Source of the DNA: Caldalkalibacillus thermarum
GTDB taxonomy: Bacteria; Bacillota; Bacilli; Caldalkalibacillales; Caldalkalibacillaceae
Direction: 5' to 3'
Length of the DNA: 51,149 nucleotides
Assembly (NCBI RefSeq): GCF_014644735.1
Contig: NZ_BMKZ01000022.1
Span: 1-51,149, forward strand
Part shown: one piece after another, positions 6,629 to 15,008 of the stretch
Layout: every line of letters starts with the position of its first letter
How positions within the stretch are numbered: position 1 is the stretch's first letter
Position numbers and translations under genes: made by a program
The notes under the pieces: generated by a model
The model's database searches: none
What the model saw: only the letters and a program-made list of their open reading frames with translations
What the model was told of the DNA's origin: nothing

Positions 6629-7756
6629 ATGATTCGTCAAGCCGTCATCTGGAGCTGCTGTCTGCTCGTATTAGGATTATGGATATCTCCTTCCTTAACC
6701 CAGGCAGCAGCTGATTCAAATGCTTATTTAACCATTTCAGTTAAATCATCTCCCGCTGCCACCTGTTCAACTTCCCTTACGATTAAACAACGCTATTGGG
6801 TCGACCTGTTTCAGAACCCGTCGTTCGAGCAGTCATCAAGAACGTGTACGTTTCCGGCAGCTTACCTTAGCTTTTACTCCGAAGGAAATACAATCCATTA
6901 TTTGGCCGATGAACAAGGCTGCATCTTTGACGCAACCGGACAGCAGCAGCTGAAAATCAGTCATAATACCCGCCGAAAGTTGCAAGCTTATCTCCAGCTT
7001 TTGAAAAAAAAACATTATGGAGAGTTGCTGCCGTGGGAAGAGGTTCAAACCCTGCTGCCCCGGAAAGCCACGTTTGAGATCATTGATCTTGAAACAGGGC
7101 TTCGCTTCCGGGCCCAGCGGCGGGCAGGAAGCAAACATGCGGACGTGCAGCCGCTGACCCGCCACGATACCAAAATCATGAAGGAAATTTATCAGGGGAA
7201 GTGGAGTTGGAAAAGGAGGGCGATTCTTGTACATATCGATAACCGCTTGATTGCGGCATCGATGCATGGCATGCCCCATGGCAGAGGAGCCTTGAGAAAT
7301 GGTTTTCCTGGTCACTTTTGCGTTCACTTTTTGGAAAGTACCACACACCGTACTCAAACACTGGATCCCACTCATCAGCTGATGGTTTATAAAGCGGCCG
7401 GGCAATTGGCAGAGTACTTAAGTAAGGCAGATCCATATGATCTGGTAGATATTTTTATCATGGCTCTTAATCAGCATGATCAGTACTTACTGCAACAGTT
7501 ACTGCCCCCGGATGAACAGACCAAATGGGGCGTTTTTTTCAACAACTGGGCAGATCTGCAATATGTCTACAAGGTTTCCAAATTGGAAAAGAAGCCGGCC
7601 CATGACCTATTGTACTTAGAAGTGCCTGTAAAGATTCAATTGTATTGGAAAAACCGAGGAAAAGATACAAGACAGCTCACCTTTACCTTAATGCGTCCTT
7701 CTCCGGCGGAACGATGGAGTGTGGACTGTGATCTTCTGTCGAGCGGAAAAAGTTAA
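6629..7756 (+). CDS. Secreted protein of unknown function
   Basis: 375 residues; ATG follows GAGGAG by 12 bases. A signal peptide is clear (VIWSCCLLVLGLWISPSLTQ, likely cut after TQAAA). The middle, about residues 150-240, carries a conserved-looking block: FEIIDLETGLRFRAQRRAGS, HADVQPLT, MPHGRGALRNGFPGHFCVHF. From memory this block occurs in secreted or cell-wall-associated proteins of Firmicutes; the HG...GHFCVHF part superficially recalls an L,D-transpeptidase active site but is not the YkuD motif. The C-terminal third is a separate alpha/beta-like region. No enzymatic role can be assigned. It is followed by spoVIF without a clear terminator, so a cell-wall or spore link is possible but unproven. 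Confidence 0.65.
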   Translation: MIRQAVIWSCCLLVLGLWISPSLTQAAADSNAYLTISVKSSPAATCSTSLTIKQRYWVDLFQNPSFEQSSRTCTFPAAYLSFYSEGNTIHYLADEQGCIFDATGQQQLKISHNTRRKLQAYLQLLKKKHYGELLPWEEVQTLLPRKATFEIIDLETGLRFRAQRRAGSKHADVQPLTRHDTKIMKEIYQGKWSWKRRAILVHIDNRLIAASMHGMPHGRGALRNGFPGHFCVHFLESTTHRTQTLDPTHQLMVYKAAGQLAEYLSKADPYDLVDIFIMALNQHDQYLLQQLLPPDEQTKWGVFFNNWADLQYVYKVSKLEKKPAHDLLYLEVPVKIQLYWKNRGKDTRQLTFTLMRPSPAERWSVDCDLLSSGKS

Positions 7757-7855
7757 CACAAATCCATATTTGCCTCCCTTTCCATTTTAGTTTTACTTCA
7801 TAAACTGTTAGTACAAGGATTTTTGCCGAATGTTATCACGGAAGGGGGGAAACAG

Positions 7856-8122
7856 TTGAATAGAAAAAAACAATTCTTCCAACAAATTGAACAACAAGCG
7901 AATGTGGATATGGGAGAGATCATCAAACTGGCCAATTCTTTGCAAAAAGAAAATTTAAAAGATGAAAAAACCATTCGCAAACTCATCGCGAAAATATCCC
8001 GGATGGTCAATATGCCGGTGTCAAAGGAAAAAGAAGAGTTTATTGTCAAGGCTATTATGAACGACCGCCTTCCTAACAATTTGTCTGGCCTGTTAAAAAT
8101 GTTTAACCCGCCTGAAAAATAA
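7856..8122 (+). CDS. spoVIF: Stage VI sporulation protein F-like (SpoVIF)
   Basis: 88 residues from TTG 7856, chosen because GAAGGGGGG lies seven bases upstream; an in-frame TTG at 7823 lacks such a site. The sequence fits the SpoVIF family of Bacillus: FFQQIEQQANVDMGEIIKLA, then the ANSLQKENLKDEKTIRKLI block and a late VNMPVSKEKEEFIVKAI. In B. subtilis SpoVIF acts in the mother cell late in sporulation and is needed for proper coat assembly together with GerE. Cytoplasmic, mostly helical, no membrane segment. Its presence supports a spore-forming host. Confidence 0.78.
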   Translation: MNRKKQFFQQIEQQANVDMGEIIKLANSLQKENLKDEKTIRKLIAKISRMVNMPVSKEKEEFIVKAIMNDRLPNNLSGLLKMFNPPEK

Positions 8123-8131
8123 GGTTTAGTG

Positions 8132-8152
8132 AGCTGACCTAACTGGTCAGCT
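8132..8152 (+). terminator. Hairpin after spoVIF, weak terminator
   Basis: Perfect 8-bp stem AGCTGACC/GGTCAGCT with a 5-base loop. The following TATGCTTTTG is a poor T tract, so termination may be partial. Confidence 0.5.
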
Positions 8153-8278
8153 TATGCTTTTGTTCAATTATGTTGATAATTTAAAAATAAAGGGTGCAAA
8201 ATGGATGGAGTTAGGGTAACATAGAAATAGATATCCAATCATTTTGAATTCCATTAAAAGAATAAAAGGAGATCGTCA

Positions 8279-9328
8279 ATGAAGGAACTTCGTAGTTATG
8301 GGTGGTATGCGGCCCGAATTTCCCCGTTTCTACCACCGGAAGCTTTTCAGCCTGTACCTGGAAGGTTATGGGGAGGGGCTGCTTATTTCCTGCTCATTAT
8401 CTCTGGTATTGTGTTGATTACTGTTGGTAACTTTAGCTGGTGGATCCATTTTATCGTTTCATGTGTATTGGGTTTCAGTTTTGCTGGCATTGGTTTTTTA
8501 GGTCACGAAATTTTGCATGGTGCAGTCGTTCGGAGACCCTGGCTCCGAAATTTACTGGGCGCCATTGCCCTGTGGCCATTATGCACGGGGCCAATATTGT
8601 GGAGAAAATGGCACAACATCGAACACCATGTCCACACACAGCATGAGGAGACAGATCCTGATGCCTGGGCCAGTTTAGAGAAGTTTTATCAACGTAGATA
8701 CTTAAAATGGGTTTATAAATTACCCTTGTGGTTTCGTTCAACCATCAGTTTCACTTTCTTTACCCTCACCTTTACCATCCATTCGTTACGCATGTTTTTC
8801 CGCTATGTTCGTGAATTTAAGTTGAAAGCCAGGTTAAAGGTGATATTGCAATTTGTACTCCCTTGGGCCACATGGATAGGATTGTTGCTCCTGATTGGAT
8901 TTGAAAAGTGGTTGTTTGCTTATTTAATTCCCCTATTGATAGCCAACTTTATTGTAATAGCCTATATTTCCACAAACCACCGCCTTAATCCGCTGGTGCC
9001 GGTTAATGACCCTTTAGCTAACACACTCACTGTAACGGTTCCCAAATGGGTGGATTTGCTCCATTTTAATTTTTCACATCACACGGAGCATCATTTGTTC
9101 CCTGCGATGAGTTCAAAGTACTATCCCTTAGTAAAGGAGCATATTAAAAAGATGTGGCCAGATCGCTATCATGAAATGCCGATGGTCAAAGCGCTGCTGA
9201 CGTTATGGAAAACACCGCGGCTTTATTACAACGCTAAGGAGTTAATAGATCCATATCGCGGCCATGTATATGGCTCGTTAGGCAACGGACTCGATCCTGA
9301 TCAAATTAAAGTGAAGAAGATGCGGTAA
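8279..9328 (+). CDS. Membrane fatty acid desaturase
   Basis: 349 residues, ATG preceded by AAAGGAG. Integral membrane di-iron desaturase: the three histidine boxes are HEILH (about 78), HNIEHH (about 117) and HHTEHH (about 263), with hydrophobic segments at about 35-75, 150-175 and 195-230. It should introduce a double bond into membrane acyl chains, using electrons from ferredoxin or flavodoxin. It differs in layout from B. subtilis Des, so acyl specificity is open. It has its own terminator and no linked DesKR-type regulator. Confidence 0.88.
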   Translation: MKELRSYGWYAARISPFLPPEAFQPVPGRLWGGAAYFLLIISGIVLITVGNFSWWIHFIVSCVLGFSFAGIGFLGHEILHGAVVRRPWLRNLLGAIALWPLCTGPILWRKWHNIEHHVHTQHEETDPDAWASLEKFYQRRYLKWVYKLPLWFRSTISFTFFTLTFTIHSLRMFFRYVREFKLKARLKVILQFVLPWATWIGLLLLIGFEKWLFAYLIPLLIANFIVIAYISTNHRLNPLVPVNDPLANTLTVTVPKWVDLLHFNFSHHTEHHLFPAMSSKYYPLVKEHIKKMWPDRYHEMPMVKALLTLWKTPRLYYNAKELIDPYRGHVYGSLGNGLDPDQIKVKKMR

Positions 9329-9334
9329 ATGATG

Positions 9335-9356
9335 GCCCTCTTAAAAGGGCTTTTTT
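9335..9356 (+). terminator. Rho-independent terminator after the desaturase
   Basis: Stem GCCCT/AGGGC, 6-base loop, six T. Confidence 0.8.
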
Positions 9357-9389
9357 GTTGATTTTGTATAAAGGAAGTGGCAACTCACC

Positions 9390-10640
9390 ATGGCCGGAGA
9401 ATGGGTTTCACCTCTTATCAGCCAATTTGCTGGGTCTATAGACCATCAACTTGTCCTGCGACCCGGACAAGTGTTGAAAGGGAAGGTCATTCAGCTTTTA
9501 CCCCAGCAAACAGCCTGGGTTCAATTGGGGAAATTCCAGGTGTTAGCCCGCCTGGAAGTTCCATTGACTGCTGGTCAAACTGAATGGTTTCAAGTGCTAG
9601 ACGTATCCCGTCCGATGACTTTAAAAGTGATTGGAAATCCATCCATTAACGGTACAGGCCAAAGCAGCACTGATCATGAATGGCAACCCGTCTTACGCTG
9701 GCTTGGTGTTGATGACACTGCTCCCAACCGTCAACTGCTTCAATTCTTTCTGACCCATCATCTGCCTGTGACCCGCTCTTTGTTTCAACAAGTCCAAGAG
9801 ACCTTGGCCCAAGTGGGGCAAGGAGAGTGGCAGCGGCAGGCTGTACTGATGGCCGTACAGAATGGATGGACACCAACTGCAACGATCGTTCGCTCAGTGG
9901 GGATGTTTCTTCACCAACCCAGTTTGGCCGATACTTTGGCTCAATTGGAGAAAATGGTGGGGGATGGCCAACGTGACGTTTTGCAAGCCCTGTTATCCCG
10001 CCTGGCTGTCCATCAGTTCAGTGCACAACAGTTGAAGCATTATTTCCAAGGAATGTCTTTTCATATCTCCCGGGCTAAAAGTCAGGGAACAGTCTCTCCA
10101 GACAATATGTCTGTTATGTCCTTACCTGCTCTTCTGCAAACCTGGCTGAAAGGAGAAATATTAAGCCAGTCTGCCCGAAACCAGGCAGAAAGCATCCTAT
10201 ATCAATTAGCGGGACAACACCTGTTGATGCAGGGAGATGGCCATTTGCCTGTTTCCTATGCGCTTTTTCAACTGCTTGTCCGGCAGCATGGGCGGACTGA
10301 CTCAGTCTACGGTGAACTGCAAGGCTATAAAGACCAAAAAGGAAAGCTGAGTTCTGACCACTGCCGGTTACTGTTATATGTTAATCTGCAACGTTTAGGG
10401 GAAACATGTGTTGATGTATATGTTCAAAATCGCTTGATAACGGTAAAATTGTTTAATGATCTTATCCGGCAAAGCTGGCTGGATTCCTACAAACCCCTTC
10501 TTCAGCAAGGTTTAGCCGCTCAGCAGTACAAACTTTCCAGTCTTGTTGCGAAAAAGTGGCAAGCTTTGCGCACTGCACCGGTCAAGGCAAAACAAGGCAT
10601 GAGCTGGGGGCATTATCAGGGAGTGGATATTCGCATATGA
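9390..10640 (+). CDS. ylqG: YlqG-like protein
   Basis: 416 residues, with GGAAGTGG about 12 bases before ATG. Assignment rests mainly on context: it overlaps by four bases a FlhB-C-like gene exactly as ylqG overlaps ylqH in Bacillus genomes. The N-terminus (LRPGQVLKGKVIQLLPQQTAWVQLG) resembles the short beta-rich repeat found in YlqG and some FliK-like proteins, and the remainder is glutamine-rich and helical. FliK is the flagellar hook-length regulator that contacts FlhB, so a paired accessory role is imaginable. No function has been demonstrated to my knowledge. In B. subtilis the pair sits between rnhB and sucC, whereas here its neighbours differ. Confidence 0.65.
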   Translation: MAGEWVSPLISQFAGSIDHQLVLRPGQVLKGKVIQLLPQQTAWVQLGKFQVLARLEVPLTAGQTEWFQVLDVSRPMTLKVIGNPSINGTGQSSTDHEWQPVLRWLGVDDTAPNRQLLQFFLTHHLPVTRSLFQQVQETLAQVGQGEWQRQAVLMAVQNGWTPTATIVRSVGMFLHQPSLADTLAQLEKMVGDGQRDVLQALLSRLAVHQFSAQQLKHYFQGMSFHISRAKSQGTVSPDNMSVMSLPALLQTWLKGEILSQSARNQAESILYQLAGQHLLMQGDGHLPVSYALFQLLVRQHGRTDSVYGELQGYKDQKGKLSSDHCRLLLYVNLQRLGETCVDVYVQNRLITVKLFNDLIRQSWLDSYKPLLQQGLAAQQYKLSSLVAKKWQALRTAPVKAKQGMSWGHYQGVDIRI

Positions 10641-10948
10641 AACCGGAAAACAAACCGCCGAAAAAAGCGGTTGCTCTGCACTATGATCCTGAGCAGCACG
10701 CTGCGCCTGTGGTGAAAGCAAAAGGAACAGGGCCGGTTGCCGAGCGGATCATTGAGCTGGCCAAACAACATGATATTCCCATCTATGAAGACCCGTCATT
10801 AGTGGAACTGTTAAGCAAGATCGAGCTCAATGAGCAAATTCCTGAAGAATTGTACACTGTGATCGCCGAGATTTTAGCCATGGTTTATGAACTTGAACAA
10901 AAGGCAGCTTACTCTGAAAGCGGTTTGAAAAAGAAGATAAAAAAGTAA
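10637..10948 (+). CDS. ylqH: FlhB C-terminal-domain-like protein (YlqH)
   Basis: 103 residues; start ATG overlaps the ylqG stop (ATGA). Matches the cytoplasmic C-terminal domain of FlhB/YscU export-switch proteins: AVALHYDPEQHAAPVV, then GPVAERIIELAKQHDIPIYEDP and IPEELYTVIAEILAMVYELE. The four-helix membrane domain is absent, and the sequence begins just after where the NPTH self-cleavage site of FlhB would be, so it is a stand-alone, non-cleaving version. Known Bacillus YlqH has the same architecture. A role in flagellar export regulation is plausible but unproven. Confidence 0.85.
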   Translation: MKPENKPPKKAVALHYDPEQHAAPVVKAKGTGPVAERIIELAKQHDIPIYEDPSLVELLSKIELNEQIPEELYTVIAEILAMVYELEQKAAYSESGLKKKIKK

Positions 10949-10987
10949 GCGGGGTTATCTCTAAAACACACGAAAGGAATGATAAAC

Positions 10988-11974
10988 TTGAGCCTTAAAG
11001 CGCTTAAAGGCATTCATCATGTATCGGCCATCACAGCCAATGCCAGGAAAAATTATGAGTTCTATACTCAAACACTCGGCATGCGGCTGGTTAAAAAGAC
11101 CATTAACCAAGACGATCCTTCAGTTTATCATTTGTTTTATGCAGATGAAAGGGGAAATCCGGGTACCGATCTAACATTTTTTGACATTCCCAATGCAGGA
11201 CAAAGTTACCCGGGGACAAACAGCATTACGGCTACTTCATTTCGTGTGCCGACAGATGAGTCCCTGGAATATTGGAAAGAACGCTTTGGACAGTTTGGGG
11301 TTGAACACGATGAAATCAACCAACGTAACGGACGGGCCACGCTAGCTTTCCGTGATTTTGAAGGACAACGTCTGATCCTTGTTTCAGATGAAAACAATGT
11401 GGGTGTGAGAGGAGGAAGGCCTTGGGATAAGAGCCCTGTTCCCCAAGAGTACGGGATTCGAGGGCTTGGACCCGTTCAATTGACAGTCTCCCGTTTCGAC
11501 CCTACCGCCAAAGTGTTGACCGAAGTTTTAGGTTTTCGTGAAAAAGGAAAATATCCTTCTCCTACTAAAGGCACGCATAATATTTATGTATTTGAAACAG
11601 GAGAAGGGGGGACAGGGGCAGAGGTCCATCTGGAGGAACGCTCCGATCTGCCACCGGAAAGACAAGGGCGTGGCAGTGTGCACCATGTGGCCTTTCGCGT
11701 TGAAGACGGAGAAGAGCTTAGTCAATGGGCTGCCAAGTTAAAAGAATTGAGGATCCCCAATACAGGTGTCGTTGAGCGTTACTACTTCAAGTCCCTGTAC
11801 TTTAGGGAACCTAACGGGATTTTGTTTGAGCTAGCCACCGACGGTCCTGGCTTCGAAGTGGATGAACCGTTCGAGCACTTGGGTGAAAGTCTGGCCCTGC
11901 CGCCTTACTTCGAAGATCAACGGGCACAGATAGAGGCCATGCTGAAGCCTTTGAACACTAAGCAAAGGTTTTGA
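10988..11974 (+). CDS. VOC-family ring-cleaving dioxygenase (MhqO/LinE-like)
   Basis: 328 residues. TTG 10988 is preferred because AAAGGA lies nine bases upstream; the ATG at 10979 touches that site. Two vicinal-oxygen-chelate modules are visible: the first from GIHHVSAIT, the second from GPVQLTV to GILFELATDGPGF. Metal ligands expected for extradiol enzymes are the His of GIHHVSA, the His of SVHHVAF and the Glu of LFELATD. The family includes hydroquinone dioxygenases (LinE, PcpA) and Bacillus MhqO/MhqA/MhqE, involved in quinone and electrophile resistance. The substrate here is not known. Probably Fe(II)-dependent and cytoplasmic. Confidence 0.88.
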   Translation: MSLKALKGIHHVSAITANARKNYEFYTQTLGMRLVKKTINQDDPSVYHLFYADERGNPGTDLTFFDIPNAGQSYPGTNSITATSFRVPTDESLEYWKERFGQFGVEHDEINQRNGRATLAFRDFEGQRLILVSDENNVGVRGGRPWDKSPVPQEYGIRGLGPVQLTVSRFDPTAKVLTEVLGFREKGKYPSPTKGTHNIYVFETGEGGTGAEVHLEERSDLPPERQGRGSVHHVAFRVEDGEELSQWAAKLKELRIPNTGVVERYYFKSLYFREPNGILFELATDGPGFEVDEPFEHLGESLALPPYFEDQRAQIEAMLKPLNTKQRF

Positions 11975-12006
11975 TGACCCTAGCCGCAGCCTGTCATACC
12001 GACTAG

Positions 12007-12125
12007 GTCAATCTGAAAGTATGGATTCATAGCCGGATTCATGGAGATGAGCCCTATGGAACAGAAGCATCATTAGAACTTTTAAAACAGTTGGGCAATA
12101 ATCAGTCAAGACGAAAAACATTCCA
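12007..12125 (+). pseudogene. Fragment of an M14 zinc carboxypeptidase gene
   Basis: In one frame this reads VNLKVWIHSRIHGDEP followed by YGTEASLELLKQLGNN. This is the segment of M14 carboxypeptidases around the first zinc motif (HxxE, here HGDE). Neither the earlier part nor the remaining domain is present; the frame runs directly into CAP-type sequence. A deletion that joined two neighbouring genes is the simplest explanation (inference). Confidence 0.6.
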
Positions 12126-12546
12126 AATGATTCCGAGGTCCCGTCCGGCCAAATGTCAAGTGAAAGCACAACCATACCCAGTGACCAGTTTCCGCTGCTG
12201 AAAGAAGAAGGAATGGGTTACCTGACCTGCAAACAGATCCAGCTTTGAGTCACGTTGCCCGCGAAAAGTCGAATGACATGCAAACCAATCGTATTTCTCC
12301 CATACAAGCCCAACCTACGGATCACCGTTCGATATGATGAGGGACTTCGGTGTGTCTTTTAATGCAGCAGGTGAAAACATTGCCCAGGGTCGGCAACCCC
12401 TGAGCAAGTGGTTCAAGCATGGATGAACAGTGCAGGCCACCGTGCCAATTTTTAAACGGAAACTTCACCAACTGGTGTTGGCTACACCAATTGGTGTTGG
12501 CTACAATGAAAATGGCCATTACTGGACCCAAATGTTTTATCAGTAA
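12124..12546 (+). pseudogene. Broken CAP-domain (YkwD-like) secreted protein gene
   Basis: Pieces of one CAP domain occur in three frames. First a Ser/Pro-rich linker (SEVPSGQMSSESTTIPSDQ), then NGLPDLQTDPALSHVAREKSN, then PFDMMRDFGVSFNAAGENIA, then VVQAWMNSAGHRANF and finally NGHYWTQMFYQ with a stop at 12544-12546. The order and motifs (ALSHVAREKSNDM, AGENIA, SAGHRANF, YWTQMF) match YkwD/SafA-type CAP proteins of Bacillus. At least three frameshifts break it, one caused by a 19-bp tandem duplication (12466-12503). It is a pseudogene unless the sequence has errors. Confidence 0.75.
12466..12503 (+). repeat. 19-bp tandem duplication inside the CAP pseudogene
   Basis: CACCAACTGGTGTTGGCTA is followed directly by CACCAATTGGTGTTGGCTA, one mismatch. 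Nineteen is not a multiple of three, so the duplication shifts the frame. Confidence 0.9.
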
Positions 12547-12577
12547 ATAAAAGAGAGAGGTTATTAACCAAGGATAG

Positions 12578-12619
12578 CGCAGCCTATATGCCATTGGGGC
12601 ACGGCTGCGTTGTTTTTTT
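12578..12619 (+). terminator. Rho-independent terminator
   Basis: Stem CGCAGCC/GGCTGCG closes an 18-base loop that can form an inner TGCC/GGCA pairing, followed by TTGTTTTTTT. It is the likely terminator of the former CAP gene. Confidence 0.75.
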
Positions 12620-12771
12620 GGTTTAATTGACAAAAGGATACAAGCTGTGCAAAACTTCTAAAGTAAAGTATAAAAAAGTGAATAGATCGGTGCCTTTACC
12701 TTTGGTTTGCTCTTTATCTCTTCATCTCTTCGATTCCCATATATTTCATAGAACCACAGATTACCAGCTTT

Positions 12772-13773
12772 CTAGGGGATGATCTCTGTATCACATTGTA
12801 AATTTGAACGTTTAGAGCATAAAGAATCAAGCGCCTGATGATATTCTGCTTTGAGTTTTTCCACTAATTCGGCAACGGACAGCACCTCTTTAATTGTGCT
12901 TACGCCCTGTCCTGCCGACCAGATATCTTTCCAGGCTTTAGCCTCAGGCTGATTAAGCTTTGAAAAATCGATGGATTCTTTTTTCTGTAACTGACCGGGA
13001 TCTAGCCCGGCCTTGCGGATACTGGGGATAAGGTAATTAGCCTTTATGCCACTAAACGCATCAGTATAAATAAGATCTTCAGCTGTGGATTCTATGAGCA
13101 TTTTTTGGTAGTCTGAGCTGGCAAAACTTTCGTGTGTGGCAATAAAACGGGTACCCATATAGGCAAAGTCTGCACCAAGCACCTCTGCCGCCAGAATATC
13201 TTGGCCGCTGGAGATACAACCCGCGAGAACAGTAATTCCGCCCCAGAATTCCTTGACTGCACCCATAAAGGCCATTGGGTTAATGGTTCCAGCATGTCCG
13301 CCGGCTCCGTTACAGACAAGAATGAGTCCATCAACCCCTTTTTGAGCGGCTTTTCGGGCATGAACCAGATTGGCCACATCTGCAAATACAAGCCCATTAT
13401 ATTTATGTACGATCTTGACTACCGGTTCCGGGTCGCCAAGAGAGGTAATCACAATCGGTGGCTGGTACTTCTTAATCAGTTCTAAATCTTCCTCGTAGCG
13501 CTTGTTGGTCCGATGGGCGATAAAATTGACTGCCCAGGGAGCCACACACCGATCAGGCTCTTCCTGCCGTGTTTTTTCCAGTTCTTCAATAATGTTTTGC
13601 ATCCAGTCTTCTAAAATATCTACTGTGCGGGCATTCAGCAAAGGGAATGAACCAATGATGCCAGCTTTGCAACTTTCAATCACCAATTTGGGACTGGAGA
13701 CAAGAAACATGGGAGCTGCGATCACGGGAAGTACGGTCTGACCGGCAAGCTGAGGAGGTAATTTTTTTGACAT
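12772..13773 (-). CDS. Nitronate monooxygenase-family flavoprotein
   Basis: 333 residues; start chosen at MSKKLPPQL because AAAGGA lies about eight bases upstream on the minus strand. FMN-dependent TIM-barrel of the 2-nitropropane dioxygenase family: PVIAAPMFLVSSP at the N-terminus, then ANLVHARKAAQKGVDGLILV, NGAGGHAG, and the phosphate-binding VLAGCISSGQDILAAEVLGA plus AYMGTRF. The family oxidises alkyl nitronates to carbonyl compounds and nitrite. Some relatives are enoyl reductases (FabK) or have other roles, so the substrate is uncertain. Its upstream region shares a 13-14-base motif with the PrdB-like gene at 17252. Confidence 0.85.
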   Translation of the reverse strand: MSKKLPPQLAGQTVLPVIAAPMFLVSSPKLVIESCKAGIIGSFPLLNARTVDILEDWMQNIIEELEKTRQEEPDRCVAPWAVNFIAHRTNKRYEEDLELIKKYQPPIVITSLGDPEPVVKIVHKYNGLVFADVANLVHARKAAQKGVDGLILVCNGAGGHAGTINPMAFMGAVKEFWGGITVLAGCISSGQDILAAEVLGADFAYMGTRFIATHESFASSDYQKMLIESTAEDLIYTDAFSGIKANYLIPSIRKAGLDPGQLQKKESIDFSKLNQPEAKAWKDIWSAGQGVSTIKEVLSVAELVEKLKAEYHQALDSLCSKRSNLQCDTEIIP

Positions 13774-13805
13774 GCTTATCATCCTTTCAAAAAATTATAT
13801 AAATT

Positions 13806-13818
13806 ATATATGATGTAT
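13806..13818 (-). promoter_or_regulatory. Motif shared with the upstream region of the PrdB-like gene
   Basis: On the minus strand ATACATCATATATA occurs about 33 bases before the nitronate monooxygenase start, and again about 20 bases before the PrdB-like start (about 17272-17286). Here it continues into TATAAT, so it may be a -10 region, or an operator shared by the two genes (inference). Confidence 0.35.
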
Positions 13819-13898
13819 TCTTGATCATTAACGGTAATTCCTTTAAACAGCGGCAAAAAATTATGGAAAAAAGCTATCAACAGCGGGGGAATTTTGAT

Positions 13899-14198
13899 AT
13901 GGCTTTTGGCATCACCAGAAAAGAGTTAAACCTTTGGAAAAGGAAAGTGGAAAAAGGTGAAATCGCTTTTATCACCCATTATTGGGTTCACCCCAGATAT
14001 CCTCAAATAAAGACAGTAACAAAAGTGGGTTGTGCAGACATGGATAAATTAATTGCCTGGGGTAAAAAAGAAGGTTTGGATCCAGAATGGATTGATCCGC
14101 ATCCCCGGTATCCACATTTCGATCTCATTTCAGAATGGCAAAGGAAGATATTATATAAATACCGTCAATACGATCAAATCGAGCGTTTTAACATTTAA
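13899..14198 (+). CDS. Small YneQ-like protein
   Basis: 99 residues from ATG 13899, which has GGGGGA eight bases upstream; a longer version from 13821 lacks such a site. The sequence (MAFGITRKELNLWKRKVEKG, IAFITHYWVHPRYP, VGCADMDKLIAWGKKEGL, EWIDPHPRYPHFDLI) resembles the uncharacterised B. subtilis protein YneQ. Soluble, rich in Trp, His and Tyr, no membrane segment. The gene is divergent from the nitronate monooxygenase across about 125 bases. Function unknown. Confidence 0.7.
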   Translation: MAFGITRKELNLWKRKVEKGEIAFITHYWVHPRYPQIKTVTKVGCADMDKLIAWGKKEGLDPEWIDPHPRYPHFDLISEWQRKILYKYRQYDQIERFNI

Positions 14199-14371
14199 AC
14201 TTTAACTTAACAAAGATCTCTTACACATTAGCAATGATCAGGGAGTTTCACCGCCACATTATCAGGAGTACACATCCAAACCTGCTGTAGCGCTTGTTCG
14301 TTTGCAAAGGGTTACTTTTGGCTGGGTGTTAGCATAAAATGCATCGACTATATTCCACGGAGGGATTTATT

Positions 14372-14806
14372 GTGTATCAAATGGCGCTACGACAAGATTG
14401 GTCTGTTGTGTACCATCATTTACAAAATAGTTTGTTTGCAGAGCAAATGGTTTGTTCCATGAGTACACAGCTATTTTTTATCCCAAGAACTCAAGATTTG
14501 GAAGGGAATATAGAAATGCATAATCATCTTGTTCCAGCTTCTTACCACCGTATTACCGCGGCCGGTTCCGCTTACCGTTTGCAAAGTGATGAACATCACG
14601 AATCCATTGTAGAAACCTTGGTTTCCTGTATTAATAATGCCAAGCAAGAAGACAAGGGAGTAAGAGAGGGGCTCCAAATCATGAGGGAAGCTGCGCCTGT
14701 GGATGTAAAACCGTTTATAGATGCGATTATTGGCTGGCAAGATCAAGCAGAACAAACCTTAGCCCTTGCTGAAAAAATGGTGCAGCAAAGAGGATGGTTT
14801 ATATAA
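14372..14806 (+). CDS. Protein of unknown function, 144 residues
   Basis: GTG 14372 has a strong GGAGGG seven bases upstream and yields a protein beginning MYQMALRQDWSVVYHHLQN. Soluble and mostly helical, with a block MHNHLVPASYHRITAAGSAY rich in His, a DEHHESIVETL segment and a helical tail ending in KMVQQRGWF. I do not recognise the family. A metal-binding or ferritin-like helical fold is imaginable because of the His/Glu content, but this is speculation. It stands alone: the YneQ-like gene ends 173 bases upstream and an IS1380 element begins 107 bases downstream. Confidence 0.6.
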   Translation: MYQMALRQDWSVVYHHLQNSLFAEQMVCSMSTQLFFIPRTQDLEGNIEMHNHLVPASYHRITAAGSAYRLQSDEHHESIVETLVSCINNAKQEDKGVREGLQIMREAAPVDVKPFIDAIIGWQDQAEQTLALAEKMVQQRGWFI

Positions 14807-15008
14807 TTTAAGAAAACGCTGATAAAGGGAATATTTTGTACCCACTGAATAAAGACAGTTGAAGTCGTTCGAAACTAAAACATCATAGGTGGCAGATAAA
14901 ATGAACACATATACCTGAATCCGTGAGGATTCATCTATTAATCCCTCACCTGCTTTGGTACAATGGGAATAAGTATAATCAGATTTTCCCACCTGGCAGG
15001 TGAAAAGG

